Positions 32,611 to 41,351 of a stretch of DNA of 64,000 nt are shown here, one piece after another. The DNA is taken from contig OZ345380.1 of NCBI GenBank assembly GCA_977006965.1, forward strand, positions 62,001 to 126,000, written 5' to 3'. Positions within the stretch are counted from its first letter, which is position 1; each line of letters starts with the position of its first letter. The translations under genes were made by a program, and so were the position numbers. Source of the DNA: Phymatolithon calcareum (Eukaryota > Rhodophyta > Florideophyceae > Hapalidiales). Below the pieces are notes generated by a model, which worked only from the letters and a program-made list of their open reading frames with translations, was not told the DNA's origin and searched no databases.

Positions 32611-33582
32611 TCATGCCGGTTTCGCAAGCGCGAGGTAGCCGTCTCCGGCACACTCAGGACAGTTGACGTTGATATATCGGCAACTCAGCGTCTGCGCCGG
32701 CGTTGCCCGGCCGCATTCCAGTCGCATCACGGTGCCAGTGCCGCTGCATTTGGCGCACTGCACGATCTGTCCAACGAGCGGCATTAGCAGAGGTACAGTT
32801 TTCAGTTCTGGCACCATTTCGATCATAGGCACCGGCTGCGGCTTCGTCTTGGAGCCCATGCTGTAACATCCTGCTCTTTCACGCGCCGAGACAGCACGAG
32901 AGAACTCGTGATCGGTTGAAGGGACGTCGACGCAATACCTTCGCTGTCCCTAAGCTGGCATCTAGGGATATCGATTGCAGTGACCCTTCCTGGGCACCGC
33001 TATCCCTGCCAGTAGACGACTCTTCCGTGTGGGTGACGGAAGGTCCACGCAGAAGAGAGGCATATCGGAGTTAACGGTAAGCCGTGACCCAATCAAGGTG
33101 TTGGTTTTTGCATATCTTGTGATTACCTGAACACTGGGGTCTTCCTCCTGCCTTTGCTACATTGGTAATCGAGCTGATTACTACTTAAACACAATATTGG
33201 CAGCGCCATCGGAAACGAGTAACCGCATGGCGACCTAGCCTCTCAACCTCTCCTGTTCCCAACGATACCATCGTTCCCATCTTTTCCTTCACCCTGACAC
33301 GCCGTGAGGCGTTACAATGCCAAGTCGCCACATTGGTAATAGGAGAAGCACAGCGGCTGCGAAAAATCCCTTCAACGCAACAAAGTACGCGCCCCATCCG
33401 AGTCGCGTTACAATCCGCGTGAGTGGATACCCTGACACTGCGACTCCGAGATAGGAAATCCAGCCAAGAAGTCCGATTGTTGAGGAAACCGCTGTTCGAT
33501 TGACGATTTCGGCATCAGCCAGCCCCACCAGCATTTGTGGGCCGTAGATGAAGAAGCCGACTGCAAATACCGCTAGCCAATT
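32611..33582 (-). pseudogene. Fragment of an SLC37/GlpT-like transporter with a double CxxCxGxG tail
   Basis: The fragment starts mid-protein at 33582 (NWLAVFAVGFFIYGPQMLVG). The GPQMLVG block and the GWISYLGVAVSGYPL stretch are hallmarks of organophosphate:phosphate antiporters of the major facilitator superfamily (last third, about two membrane helices). After LLLLPMWRLG comes a 456-bp insertion (32861-33316). Removing it joins the frame in phase to MGSKTKPQPVPMIEMVPEL and a zinc-knuckle tail with CAKCSGTG and CPECAGDG, the DnaJ-type CxxCxGxG pattern twice. The N-terminal half is missing, replaced by a LINE remnant. Copy C (43478-43989) lacks the insertion. Confidence 0.65.
32861..33316. 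mobile_element. 456-bp non-autonomous insertion with short inverted ends
   Basis: Flanked by ATG on both sides (32858-32860 and 33317-33319); ends CTGTAAC and GTTACA are inverted. Copy C has the uninterrupted sequence (43740-43745, CATGGG). The 3-bp duplication with short inverted ends suggests a small DNA transposon. Its family is not clear. Confidence 0.55.
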
Positions 33583-34410
33583 GGGGGGGGGGGCGGGGGA
33601 AATTGTAGGATTTTATTTTAGAAGCCCCAACTCCGGCGCACGCCGACATCAGAGCAGCTTCGCATTGCGTTGTAACCCTTCCAGGGAAGACTACAGTATA
33701 TCGCCTCCATCATCACACCATCATCTCCTCTTGCATCTCGCTTTCTAGCATCATTAATTTGTCCATCGCTTGTTTCACTTCCTCTTCTATTCTGTCATTC
33801 AACTGCGGTTGCGTTAGGTTAAGTTGAAGGGTTTCCAGTAGTATCGATGCTAGTTCGCCGTAGTTGTCGATATATACCGAGGGATTTCGCGGAGGGAAGC
33901 GGCCGAAAAACCATTTGACTGCCCAAAGTCTGTGTGTTTCTCGACTTGATTTGGACTACGGGGTTTGGATTCTCGCTCATATCCACGGCAATTTTGCGTT
34001 TTTTGGCCTTCTCCGTCGCGCTCCATGCCCAATATATTCGCAGTTTCTCATCCTCGTGGGTGACCTTTCCTTCCACGGCCCTCTTCGCTGGGACGTTCAA
34101 CAGTTCGTTCTCTTCGAGGTATCGAATATCCCTCTGTGCCTGTGCTAAGTCCTCATCCTTGCCCTCGTAGTTCTTGCTTCTCTCTAGCTTCCGTTTTGCA
34201 TGCAGGAGTCGCAGCGCAAAGTCTATTATCTTGCGCCTCAGCTCTGGTGGTGTGATTCTGCATAGCGTTCGCATTCGATCATTATTCCGCTTAGCAAAAT
34301 GGCCAAATATTAGGGAGTAGAACAGTCCTTCTACCTGATCCACATGCGCTTGAATGGACTTTGACCACGGCGTTAGGTGCAGTGCGTATTCCCATCGACA
34401 TTGGAGCAGG
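33583..34410 (-). mobile_element. 5'-truncated LINE remnant (reverse-transcriptase C-terminus and 3' end)
   Basis: The minus frame 34415-33819 reads CRWEYALHLTPW and LCRITPPELRRK, matching IQPRWEYAMHLTPW and LCRIQAAEDRR in the better LINE at 58627. The frame shifts before its end, where WAVKWFFGRFPP would continue. The 3' end is the sequence TAAAATAAAATCCTACAATT followed by a C/G tract at 33583-33600. The same remnant is in copy C, so it predates the unit duplication. Confidence 0.7.
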
Positions 34411-34827
34411 GGCAATCAGAGGAATTACCAGCTACGCCGATGGCCAGATATGTCCAAGGGAATACATAGAAAGGAAGTAATGTTTTATGAGAGCAAGTCC
34501 ACATCCTTTAGGGCTGCCGAGGTAATTATTCTTGGCATCATTCCGTTTCCCCCGTACAAACTCGTGCTCGGAAAACTGGCGTCAAAATTTTCTTGAGGCA
34601 GATTCGCCGCATCGCGGTGTGTTGGTCAACTTTGTAGTGCATTTTGTCTACAGAGTGTTCTGGGTTCCAAAAAGCCAACCGACGTTGTCCTATGTACGAG
34701 AACCAAATCCACGACCCCAGTTTCCCAATTCCACGGTTTCGCCGCGAGATGAGAGTGAAAATTGAATTCTTTGTTCAGTTTGAAAATATGAGACAAATGG
34801 CCGCCAACAACCCATGCATTTTGTCAC

Positions 34828-36027
34828 TCAAGGCATACCTCTCTCTCCCGCTATACATCCCGCATACCCGTGTGGATCACCCTCCGCACCGTCTCTAAAT
34901 CGTGCAATGCAAAGCGCGCGGCGTCGGACACGCTTCTGATGAGCACGAACAGACTCACGCAATTGCGCCGTCGCGGGCACAGTGTTCCAACGACCCACGA
35001 GCACAGAATCAATCTCGTCCAGAAGTGCGGCATGCGAGGTGGAAAACTTACGAGCAAATATCGCACCGCTGCTCATCAGACCATGATGTAGCTCGGGACC
35101 CTGCGGCCCATCAAGAAACGCAGGACGGGCAAAGGCAGCGGTAGCATTGCTCCACACTATGTGACGGAGAGCGTCCCATGCGACTGGAAATCGGGGACTG
35201 GATAGTGCGAGCAAGGTAGGAAAATAATGCTCGTCGGATGCACGGGAATTTGCGAGAATCGCGAGAAGGCGACGTGCGTCCGCGGAGTCAACAGAGTGGG
35301 CCGCAAATTCGGCAGAGAGAATTACCCGGCCCTCGGCTTTCTTGAGGGGCAGGGCCTCGGGATGGGCGAACGGGTGCGGTACATTGACATTCGCGAGATC
35401 GCCGCCAATACCCCATAGCGCCGGATCTATGTGCAGGGTGGCAAAGCGGCGCTCGAAGAACCAGCTCTCTGGACGTGTGGATTTTCGTGGCTGAAAGAAA
35501 TTCAATCCCTTCAGGGCTGTCTCTGAAAGCAGTACGCGTAGCGACGATGCGGATACAAGGGGGTAGTCAGACGCGGAAATGTTGATGAAGAACGACCACG
35601 GAACTCGTGAGCGTTCAGCAAGAAGCACGGAGATCGCGTCCAAGGTGGCTAAGAGCATTGATACGCCAGCGTATGCGACCGGATGTGACGGGACGATGCG
35701 AATGTTGTGCGGGTACTTGGCGAGAAGTGTTTTCGCAAGTGAATCGCGATGCGCAGGTGGAATTTTCGCGTCAAGATGAACGGCGTACACATTGCAAGAA
35801 TGCCAAACCGCATCGAGCAAGCGTGGTATCTGCGACACGGAGGTCACTGATGCCTGAATGGAAAGCGCGAGACGGACATGTCGCCCACATCGCGAGTATC
35901 GGAGAGCAGATACTGCGATCAGCGTCAGGTACAATGCGGAAAGAAGTAATACCGCCGCTCCAAGCCTGCGGCGACGGGCACGAACGCGCGCCAAGGGTCG
36001 CCACCGCATTCCCGTGCGCGGCGCCAT
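34828..36027 (-). CDS. GT14 (core-2/I-branching-like) glycosyltransferase, copy 2
   Basis: 399 residues, an intact paralogue of the gene at 13942-15141. It has the same signal anchor and blocks (NISASDYPL, SDEHYFPTLL, SSGAIFARKFS). Differences cluster late: HPFAH for HPVAH, EGRVIL for EGWVIL, and a changed C-terminal tail (GAEGDPHGYAGC). Bulky aromatic residues are usual in the EGW position of GT14, so the Arg may matter for activity. Flanking DNA upstream (36028-38116) is near-identical to copy A, so both copies should share promoter elements. Confidence 0.83.
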   Translation of the reverse strand: MAPRTGMRWRPLARVRARRRRLGAAVLLLSALYLTLIAVSALRYSRCGRHVRLALSIQASVTSVSQIPRLLDAVWHSCNVYAVHLDAKIPPAHRDSLAKTLLAKYPHNIRIVPSHPVAYAGVSMLLATLDAISVLLAERSRVPWSFFINISASDYPLVSASSLRVLLSETALKGLNFFQPRKSTRPESWFFERRFATLHIDPALWGIGGDLANVNVPHPFAHPEALPLKKAEGRVILSAEFAAHSVDSADARRLLAILANSRASDEHYFPTLLALSSPRFPVAWDALRHIVWSNATAAFARPAFLDGPQGPELHHGLMSSGAIFARKFSTSHAALLDEIDSVLVGRWNTVPATAQLRESVRAHQKRVRRRALCIARFRDGAEGDPHGYAGCIAGERGMP

Positions 36028-38116
36028 GCCTGAGAAACATCAGCTCTCGCAGCGTGAGCACAGTGCGCATGTGCACAGAAGATGTGACCATTGGACCGGG
36101 CCCAGCGAGAGGCAGGCCGTAAAGGTGATATGTGAGTGGATGTACGCTTGCCAGGTTGCTGAGGATTCGATATAGCTGTTGTGATTGATATCCATCTCAA
36201 TATCTCGCAGCATGAGCCGAATAGCCGGGACGATAGGAGATAAGGGGACGTGGAGCTACTTCCGCCGTTGAGAAGCACTCGGAATAGCAGCCGAGGAATG
36301 CGGCTTTTATCGAGCGCGCATCACCGTCATGGTGACAATTACGGTCACGTGGCGCTGCGGGAATGGCAGATCGTTTATCAGCTTGCCGAAAACGCTCGCG
36401 CCACGAGCAGGTATAGGACGCAAACCATGGTTTGAGTCGGATAAGAAGGATAGGGAGATGGGACCAGTGAGGAGTACGACGAGCGAGTAAAATGCATGTA
36501 AAGCATTTCTACGAGATGAGAAAGAGTTGTTTCGATCCGGGTTCCGGCATTGATCGCCTCCGTTTTCCAGCGCATGCTCGTACGTTGAAAACCACGATCG
36601 AACATATTGGTCTTTTGAGCCTCGTGGAAAGGAAAGCAAACAAGCAGGCAAGAAAAGGCAGATATGGAATGGATAGGAACGTTGACGGATGCATGTGAAT
36701 GAGATCTGGGGCTGGTGGGCGTCTTCAAAAATATACATCATTGATTAGGTGTATCGCACGGGTGAGGCCGAGTGCACATCTCCACAAAGATAGGAGTGGT
36801 AGTCATGGCGCGCCGGTGCATGATTTATCGGCAGCGGTAGCGGTTACTGCCGAACTGGAAGAGAATTGTGGACAGCAAGCAACGAAACGGGAAAGGAACC
36901 AGCCGTTCATGGCGGGGATTGCTGGAGCACCGCTTGCCTTCGGTATCGCCGCGCACAGCCCGCTGCCGTTCGTCTGCAGTGATGCTGGGTCGGTCAGAAT
37001 GCGATTGTGCAACGGCTCGCATGAGCTGTCCGCGTCATCTGCGACTATGGCGGATGCCGAATGCGTCGCTCATGAAGCACAGGCTCGACAAAATATGAAA
37101 GGTAGGATTAGTGCAACTTCAAATGGAACCGATGTTAACACTCATCCAATAGCGAGATTATGCGAAAGTTCCTCAGTCTTTTTCCTCGAAATCTGTACAT
37201 CATCTGTACATTTCACAGTGCATTAGTGCATGTAGTTTGGAGCTGGTGCGCATGCGCTGCCCAAGGCAAGAGGAAATACAAAACTGCAAGTTTGAGGGTC
37301 TTGGAGGCAGCTTCTGGAAGACTCCATCTGCACTGGATCAGCGCATACTGCCCGTGGCTTCTTGTAGGAATGATGTCGAGTTATGCATGCGTTACACTGT
37401 ACTTCAGGCCCCGGTTTGATGGCGCTCCGTGTCTCGGTGGGAATGAATTCTATCGATGGTCCGCTTCGCAGGTAGAGTACCTACATTGGGTTGGCGGTGA
37501 AGGTGAAGTTGTGGACTCACTTTGTCTGGGGCAAGCTTGAAAACAGTACGGCAATGTTTTTGATTCCTCACCGTTCCGCTTGAGTGACACAAAGTCCAAG
37601 GACAGTATTCCACGAATGGCCGTAGTTGCATACCGACGATGGTCCGCACTTCAAGGTGTTGGAAAGTACTATCACACGCACTCTCACAACCCAATAGTGA
37701 GAACATCAGCGATCCTCACGGGCACACTTTCTCCAATAAAAGAACTCGTACAGACAATTATACTGGTAGGGGTGCTTTCTAGTGTATTTTATCGACACAG
37801 ATAACGGCGCGACTACAACCGCAGTCGTTTCAATATTCCATTTTTCCAACATTACCACTGCATGTGGGTTAAGATGTTCCTCAACAAATAAGTTATTGGG
37901 ATTTCCACATCCTGAAGATCTGATATTTTGAATGCAGGCATCTTATTCAATCGATATTATTGACAAGTATAGGTTATTGCCTTAAACTTAAGGGACCGGC
38001 CATGAAAAGGAACCACGAGGGACGTCACAAGGGAGGGACCGAAATCACGACCGTGGGACTACCGAGTGGTTTCTAATCATGACCGGTCCCGAAAGTTGAG
38101 GGCGATAACCTGCTTA

Positions 38117-38301
38117 TCAGCCCTGTTTTGAGGTTCGTACAGGGAGCAGACTTCCCCTTTTCGCTTCGGATATGTCTCCACCTTCGTCTTCTTCAGACTT
38201 GCCTTCTAGCTCTCTTTCCCGTTCCCGTCTTCTCTTCTCACTAAGGACTCTTTGTATCCATTCGGAATTATCGCTGATGGGGATGTCCGCATTGTTGTCG
38301 C
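38117..38301 (-). pseudogene. Family Z membrane protein 2, C-terminal tail
   Basis: It reads NADIPISDNSEWIQRVLSEK and the charged tail to a stop at 38119-38117, directly after the hAT junction at 38301/38302. The rest of this gene is 8.6 kb away at 45696-46940 because of the inversion. GTTGTCGC at 38294-38301 is one half of the 8-bp target duplication. Confidence 0.75.
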
Positions 38302-38515
38302 CAGGGTTGCGATAAATATAACGGATACGTATTCGTCTTGGTGCTCCAGTACAAAATTCAATACACGTTTACTTCACGTGGTCCAATACGTATTTCCGTA
38401 CATTTACTCGGGGTTGCGATAAATATAACGGAAAAGTATTCGTCTTCGTGCTCCAGTACAAAATTCAATACTGTACACGTTTACTCACGTGGTCCAATAC
38501 GTATTTCCGTACATC
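38302..38515. repeat. Terminal 106-bp tandem duplication of the hAT end
   Basis: GGGTTGCGATAAATATAACG occurs at 38304 and again at 38410, with the following bases also repeated (CTCCAGTACAAAATTCAATA in both). The element therefore carries two tandem terminal modules at its transposase 3' side. The partner copy has the same arrangement at 49029-49241, so the doubling predates transposition. Confidence 0.8.
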
Positions 38516-38517
38516 TA

Positions 38518-40452
38518 CTACTCGTCTCCCTCGCCGGTGTACATCGACAACTGCTCTGCGTCTTCTTGGATTCGAGCCTTCACTTTGTCACTTCGAGCTT
38601 TTTTCATTGCCTTACATACTGCGTCAAGGCCCCAGTATCCTTTTTTCACTTTCAAGAACAGTAGAGCTTCAAACAAAAGCGGCGTCATTAACTTGCGGTT
38701 TTCTCTGAGTATGTTCTTCGCAACAGACCACAGTCGTTCCACCTCAGCTGCCGATCCCAAAATAAAATCGCAGTTGACGTATTTGTGAGTTTCATTAAGA
38801 CGACGTCGCTTTCGTAACGCGATCCTCTCAACTACTGACATTGTAGGATTTGATAGCTCAGCGGTCATTTCAAATTCCGGAGTTCGTAGTTTTTTGCACG
38901 CTTCTTTCTCGAGGTCTGTCATTCCTGTGACATTTCCACGTTGAATTTTGACAACACCGGATTCAAAGTCAGAATTTGGTGCGATACGGGCGTCGATAGG
39001 TAAGTATGTCTTGCCCAAGGGACATCCATACAAAACAGAAATCTCGTCGTTTCGGTACTGGTCGACATCATGCAGCAAAGCATCGACATACATTCGACAA
39101 TCCGCCAACGTCGAAGTTTTACTCTGTAGAAGTTTCGTCACGCTGTCAATCTCGCCCATCATTTTCGAATATTTCGACACCTTTTGTTGAAACGTAGCAC
39201 TTCTGTCGACAGAAACAGTCGCTCCTTCCGTGTCGGCGACCTGAAGAAGTTCACCGCGAATTTCTGTAAATCGTTTCAGCATTTCATACTTGCTCGACCA
39301 CCTCGTCGTATTGTGCAGAACAGGAGCTAAATGAGTCAGGTTTCGTAGCATAGCACGGTGTGTTAACTTTCGCTTGCAATGTAGCATAGTTTTATGAACC
39401 GACTCAACTATGCTCTTGAGGACCAAGTCCGCTGTCAACATACTGTTCACCTCCAGATTCAATTTGTGAGAAAAACAACCAACATGAGGAACGTTCAAAA
39501 GTCGTGCAAGTCGCTTATTGACTGCGCAATTGTCTGCAATTGAACAAATAGTCCAATCGTGAACATCAACGCCGTAAAACTCAAACACCTGTTCAATGTG
39601 CCGTACGTGTGTCAACGCATCGAAAGTATGCGATTCTCCAGTCTCTTGCTCACCGTCATCTCGCACGTTTGCCATAGGGCTGACAGAAAGTAGTGGCAGT
39701 GCATGTTCTTCGATAACTTGTGTTACACCATTTCGTATAACCGATACTTTCCGCATGTATGACGCGTAAACCCCGAAGTAGTGCGTACCGCAATTCGTCC
39801 AGCCGTCATGCACAATTGCACCTCGCGTGCCCATCATTTCACGCCCAATATCTTGTTCAACGAGTTCCGTTAGTGTGAAAAGAACATCTTTGAAGTACTT
39901 GACATTGATAGGGTGCTTGTGTATCACATTTCGACGTAATACGCGGCTCTCGATAACTGCAAGCGACAAATCGAGATCAGTAACAAGCTCAATGTAGGCG
40001 TGTACTGCTCGCTCTTTCTCCGTTGCTGCAAGCGAAGTAGCGAAAAATTCCTTGCGCTTGAGGATTCCAACACGCCGCTGCTGAGCGAGGGCGGTTTCGT
40101 ACGTTTGATATAGATGGTCTACATCACCATGGGACAAACAAGAAACAAGATGTTTGAATGCGTTTGTGTATCCTGTGCCTTTCTCGAATCGCACTGTCCC
40201 ATCATTTCTGCATTCATCGCCAAGTGGGCATGAAAATTCGAAGTGTGGAACGTTTGCTCGTTCTGGTCCTCCTTTTTTCGGACGAACATTGCAGAAGACA
40301 TCGGGACGCTTCGTCATTAGCATCTCGACGACAGCTCGCATTTTCGGACGAGTAGTTTGGTCCGGCATGTCGTCGTCAACAATTGAGTCACGGACGATAG
40401 GAAGGGGGCGAGAATGAAAGTGGTGAACAATTTGGAACATCACAAACAGCAT
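38518..40452 (-). CDS. hAT family transposase, copy 1
   Basis: 644 residues from ATG 40452; a start at the internal MPDQTT (residue 29) is also possible. A BED finger is seen at C74, C80, H101 and C105 (FSCPLGDEC ... FKHLVSC). The RNase H-like core follows: HDGWTNCGTHYFG (first Asp), then SIADNCAVNK (second Asp) with GCFSHKLNLEV, the family's Cys-x2-His block. The C-terminal dimerisation region AEVERLWSVAKNIL is at 569-582. It ends in an acidic tail. It acts in the nucleus on its own ends. It differs from copy 2 (47092-49026) at only three residues, so both are recent or homogenised and probably functional. Confidence 0.88.
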   Translation of the reverse strand: MLFVMFQIVHHFHSRPLPIVRDSIVDDDMPDQTTRPKMRAVVEMLMTKRPDVFCNVRPKKGGPERANVPHFEFSCPLGDECRNDGTVRFEKGTGYTNAFKHLVSCLSHGDVDHLYQTYETALAQQRRVGILKRKEFFATSLAATEKERAVHAYIELVTDLDLSLAVIESRVLRRNVIHKHPINVKYFKDVLFTLTELVEQDIGREMMGTRGAIVHDGWTNCGTHYFGVYASYMRKVSVIRNGVTQVIEEHALPLLSVSPMANVRDDGEQETGESHTFDALTHVRHIEQVFEFYGVDVHDWTICSIADNCAVNKRLARLLNVPHVGCFSHKLNLEVNSMLTADLVLKSIVESVHKTMLHCKRKLTHRAMLRNLTHLAPVLHNTTRWSSKYEMLKRFTEIRGELLQVADTEGATVSVDRSATFQQKVSKYSKMMGEIDSVTKLLQSKTSTLADCRMYVDALLHDVDQYRNDEISVLYGCPLGKTYLPIDARIAPNSDFESGVVKIQRGNVTGMTDLEKEACKKLRTPEFEMTAELSNPTMSVVERIALRKRRRLNETHKYVNCDFILGSAAEVERLWSVAKNILRENRKLMTPLLFEALLFLKVKKGYWGLDAVCKAMKKARSDKVKARIQEDAEQLSMYTGEGDE

Positions 40453-40598
40453 TTAACACGATACTTTCACAGTCTTGATGAGTGGACGCACAACCTAATA
40501 GAAACCCAATACGTATTGCCGTACGCATCTCAGAGTCCAGTACAGTACGTATTGGTCGATACTGCCGTGTACGGAAATTCCCGTTATATTTATCCATA

Positions 40599-40613
40599 CC
40601 CACGAGTCGTGGG
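40599..40613. repeat. 15-base palindrome at the hAT/GT14 junction
   Basis: CCCACGA and TCGTGGG flank a single G. Left bases belong to the hAT end and right bases to GT14. Palindromic bases at a junction are the kind of scar left when hAT flanking hairpins are opened. Confidence 0.5.
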
Positions 40614-40779
40614 TCGTTGGAACACTGTGCCCGCGACGGCGCAATTGCGTGAGTCTGTTCGTGTTCATCAGAAGCGTGTCCGACGCCGCGCGCTTTGCAT
40701 TGCACGATTTAGAGACGGTGCGGACAGTGAACCGCAAGGGTATGCGGGATGCATAGGGGGAGAGAGAGAAATTCCGTGA
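40611..40779 (+). pseudogene. GT14 copy 3, C-terminal fragment
   Basis: It reads GRWNTVPATAQLRESVRVHQ and on to a stop at 40777-40779, matching residues 345-399 of the intact genes. The first 344 residues are at 49242-50272 on the opposite strand. The two parts are separated by both hAT copies and the inverted segment. Confidence 0.85.
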
Positions 40780-40881
40780 GTGACATAATGCATGGATTGT
40801 TGGCGGCCATTTGTCTCATATTTTCAAACTGAACAAAGAATTCAATTTTCACTCTCATCTCGCGGCGAAACCGGGGAATGG

Positions 40882-41020
40882 AACTGTCCAAAGAAAATGT
40901 CCGAAAACAACTACAGTACTTAAATGAGAACGTAAGCAAAGGATTGTAGCGCAACGAAAAGTCTCTCAGGTGCAATGATAATTGACAAAGGGAGCTTCAA
41001 TTAAACAGAAATCCAATCCA
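40882..41020. repeat. 139-bp insertion private to copy C
   Basis: GGGAATGG flanks it on both sides (40874-40881 and 41021-41028), whereas copies A and B have one similar block there. An 8-bp duplication would suit a hAT-derived MITE, but the ends (AACTGTCC and AATCCA) are not inverted repeats. Confidence 0.4.
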
Positions 41021-41351
41021 GGGAATGGGAAACTGGGAGCGTGGATTAGGTTCTTCAATGAAAGTTCGTCCATAGGACAATGTCGGTTGCCTTTTTGGAA
41101 CCCAAAACACGATGTAGAAAATTTCACTGCAAAGTTGACTAACACACCGCGATGCGGCGAATCTGCCTCAACAAATTTTGACGCGATTTTCCCGAGCACA
41201 AGTTTGTACGGGGGAAACGGAATGATGCCAAGAATAATTACTACAGATGCCCTAAAGGATGTGCACTTGCTCTCATAAAAGATTATTTCCTTTCTATGTA
41301 TTCCCTAGGACATATGTGGCCATCGGCGTAGCTGGCAAGTCCTCCGATTGC

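Larger units (their letters stand above)
29503..38301. repeat. Tandem unit, copy B
   Basis: The order is Z1 N-part, palindrome (30756), conserved non-coding blocks, transporter fragment (32611-33582), LINE remnant (33583-34410), GT14 gene, flank and Z2 C-part. The segment 29503-34800 recurs in inverted order at 46500-40780, which is copy C after the hAT-mediated inversion. Comparing the two defines several insertions private to one copy. Confidence 0.85.
38302..40601 (-). mobile_element. hAT transposon, copy 1 (autonomous type)
   Basis: The left end is CAGGGTTGCGATAAATATAA; the right end is the inverse of GGGTATGGATAAATATAACG and stops at CCC 40601, lacking the last two bases expected. One end lies in Z2 and the other in GT14 copy 3. 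The partner copy at 46941-49241 has the complementary flanks. Length is about 2.3 kb, with one transposase gene. Confidence 0.88.

Noticed and set aside
32861-33316. The 456-bp insertion as an intron (GTAACG ... TTACAG on the minus strand)
   Set aside because: Splicing at those GT/AG borders would not give the sequence seen in the uninterrupted copy C; the flanking ATG repeat fits an insertion instead.
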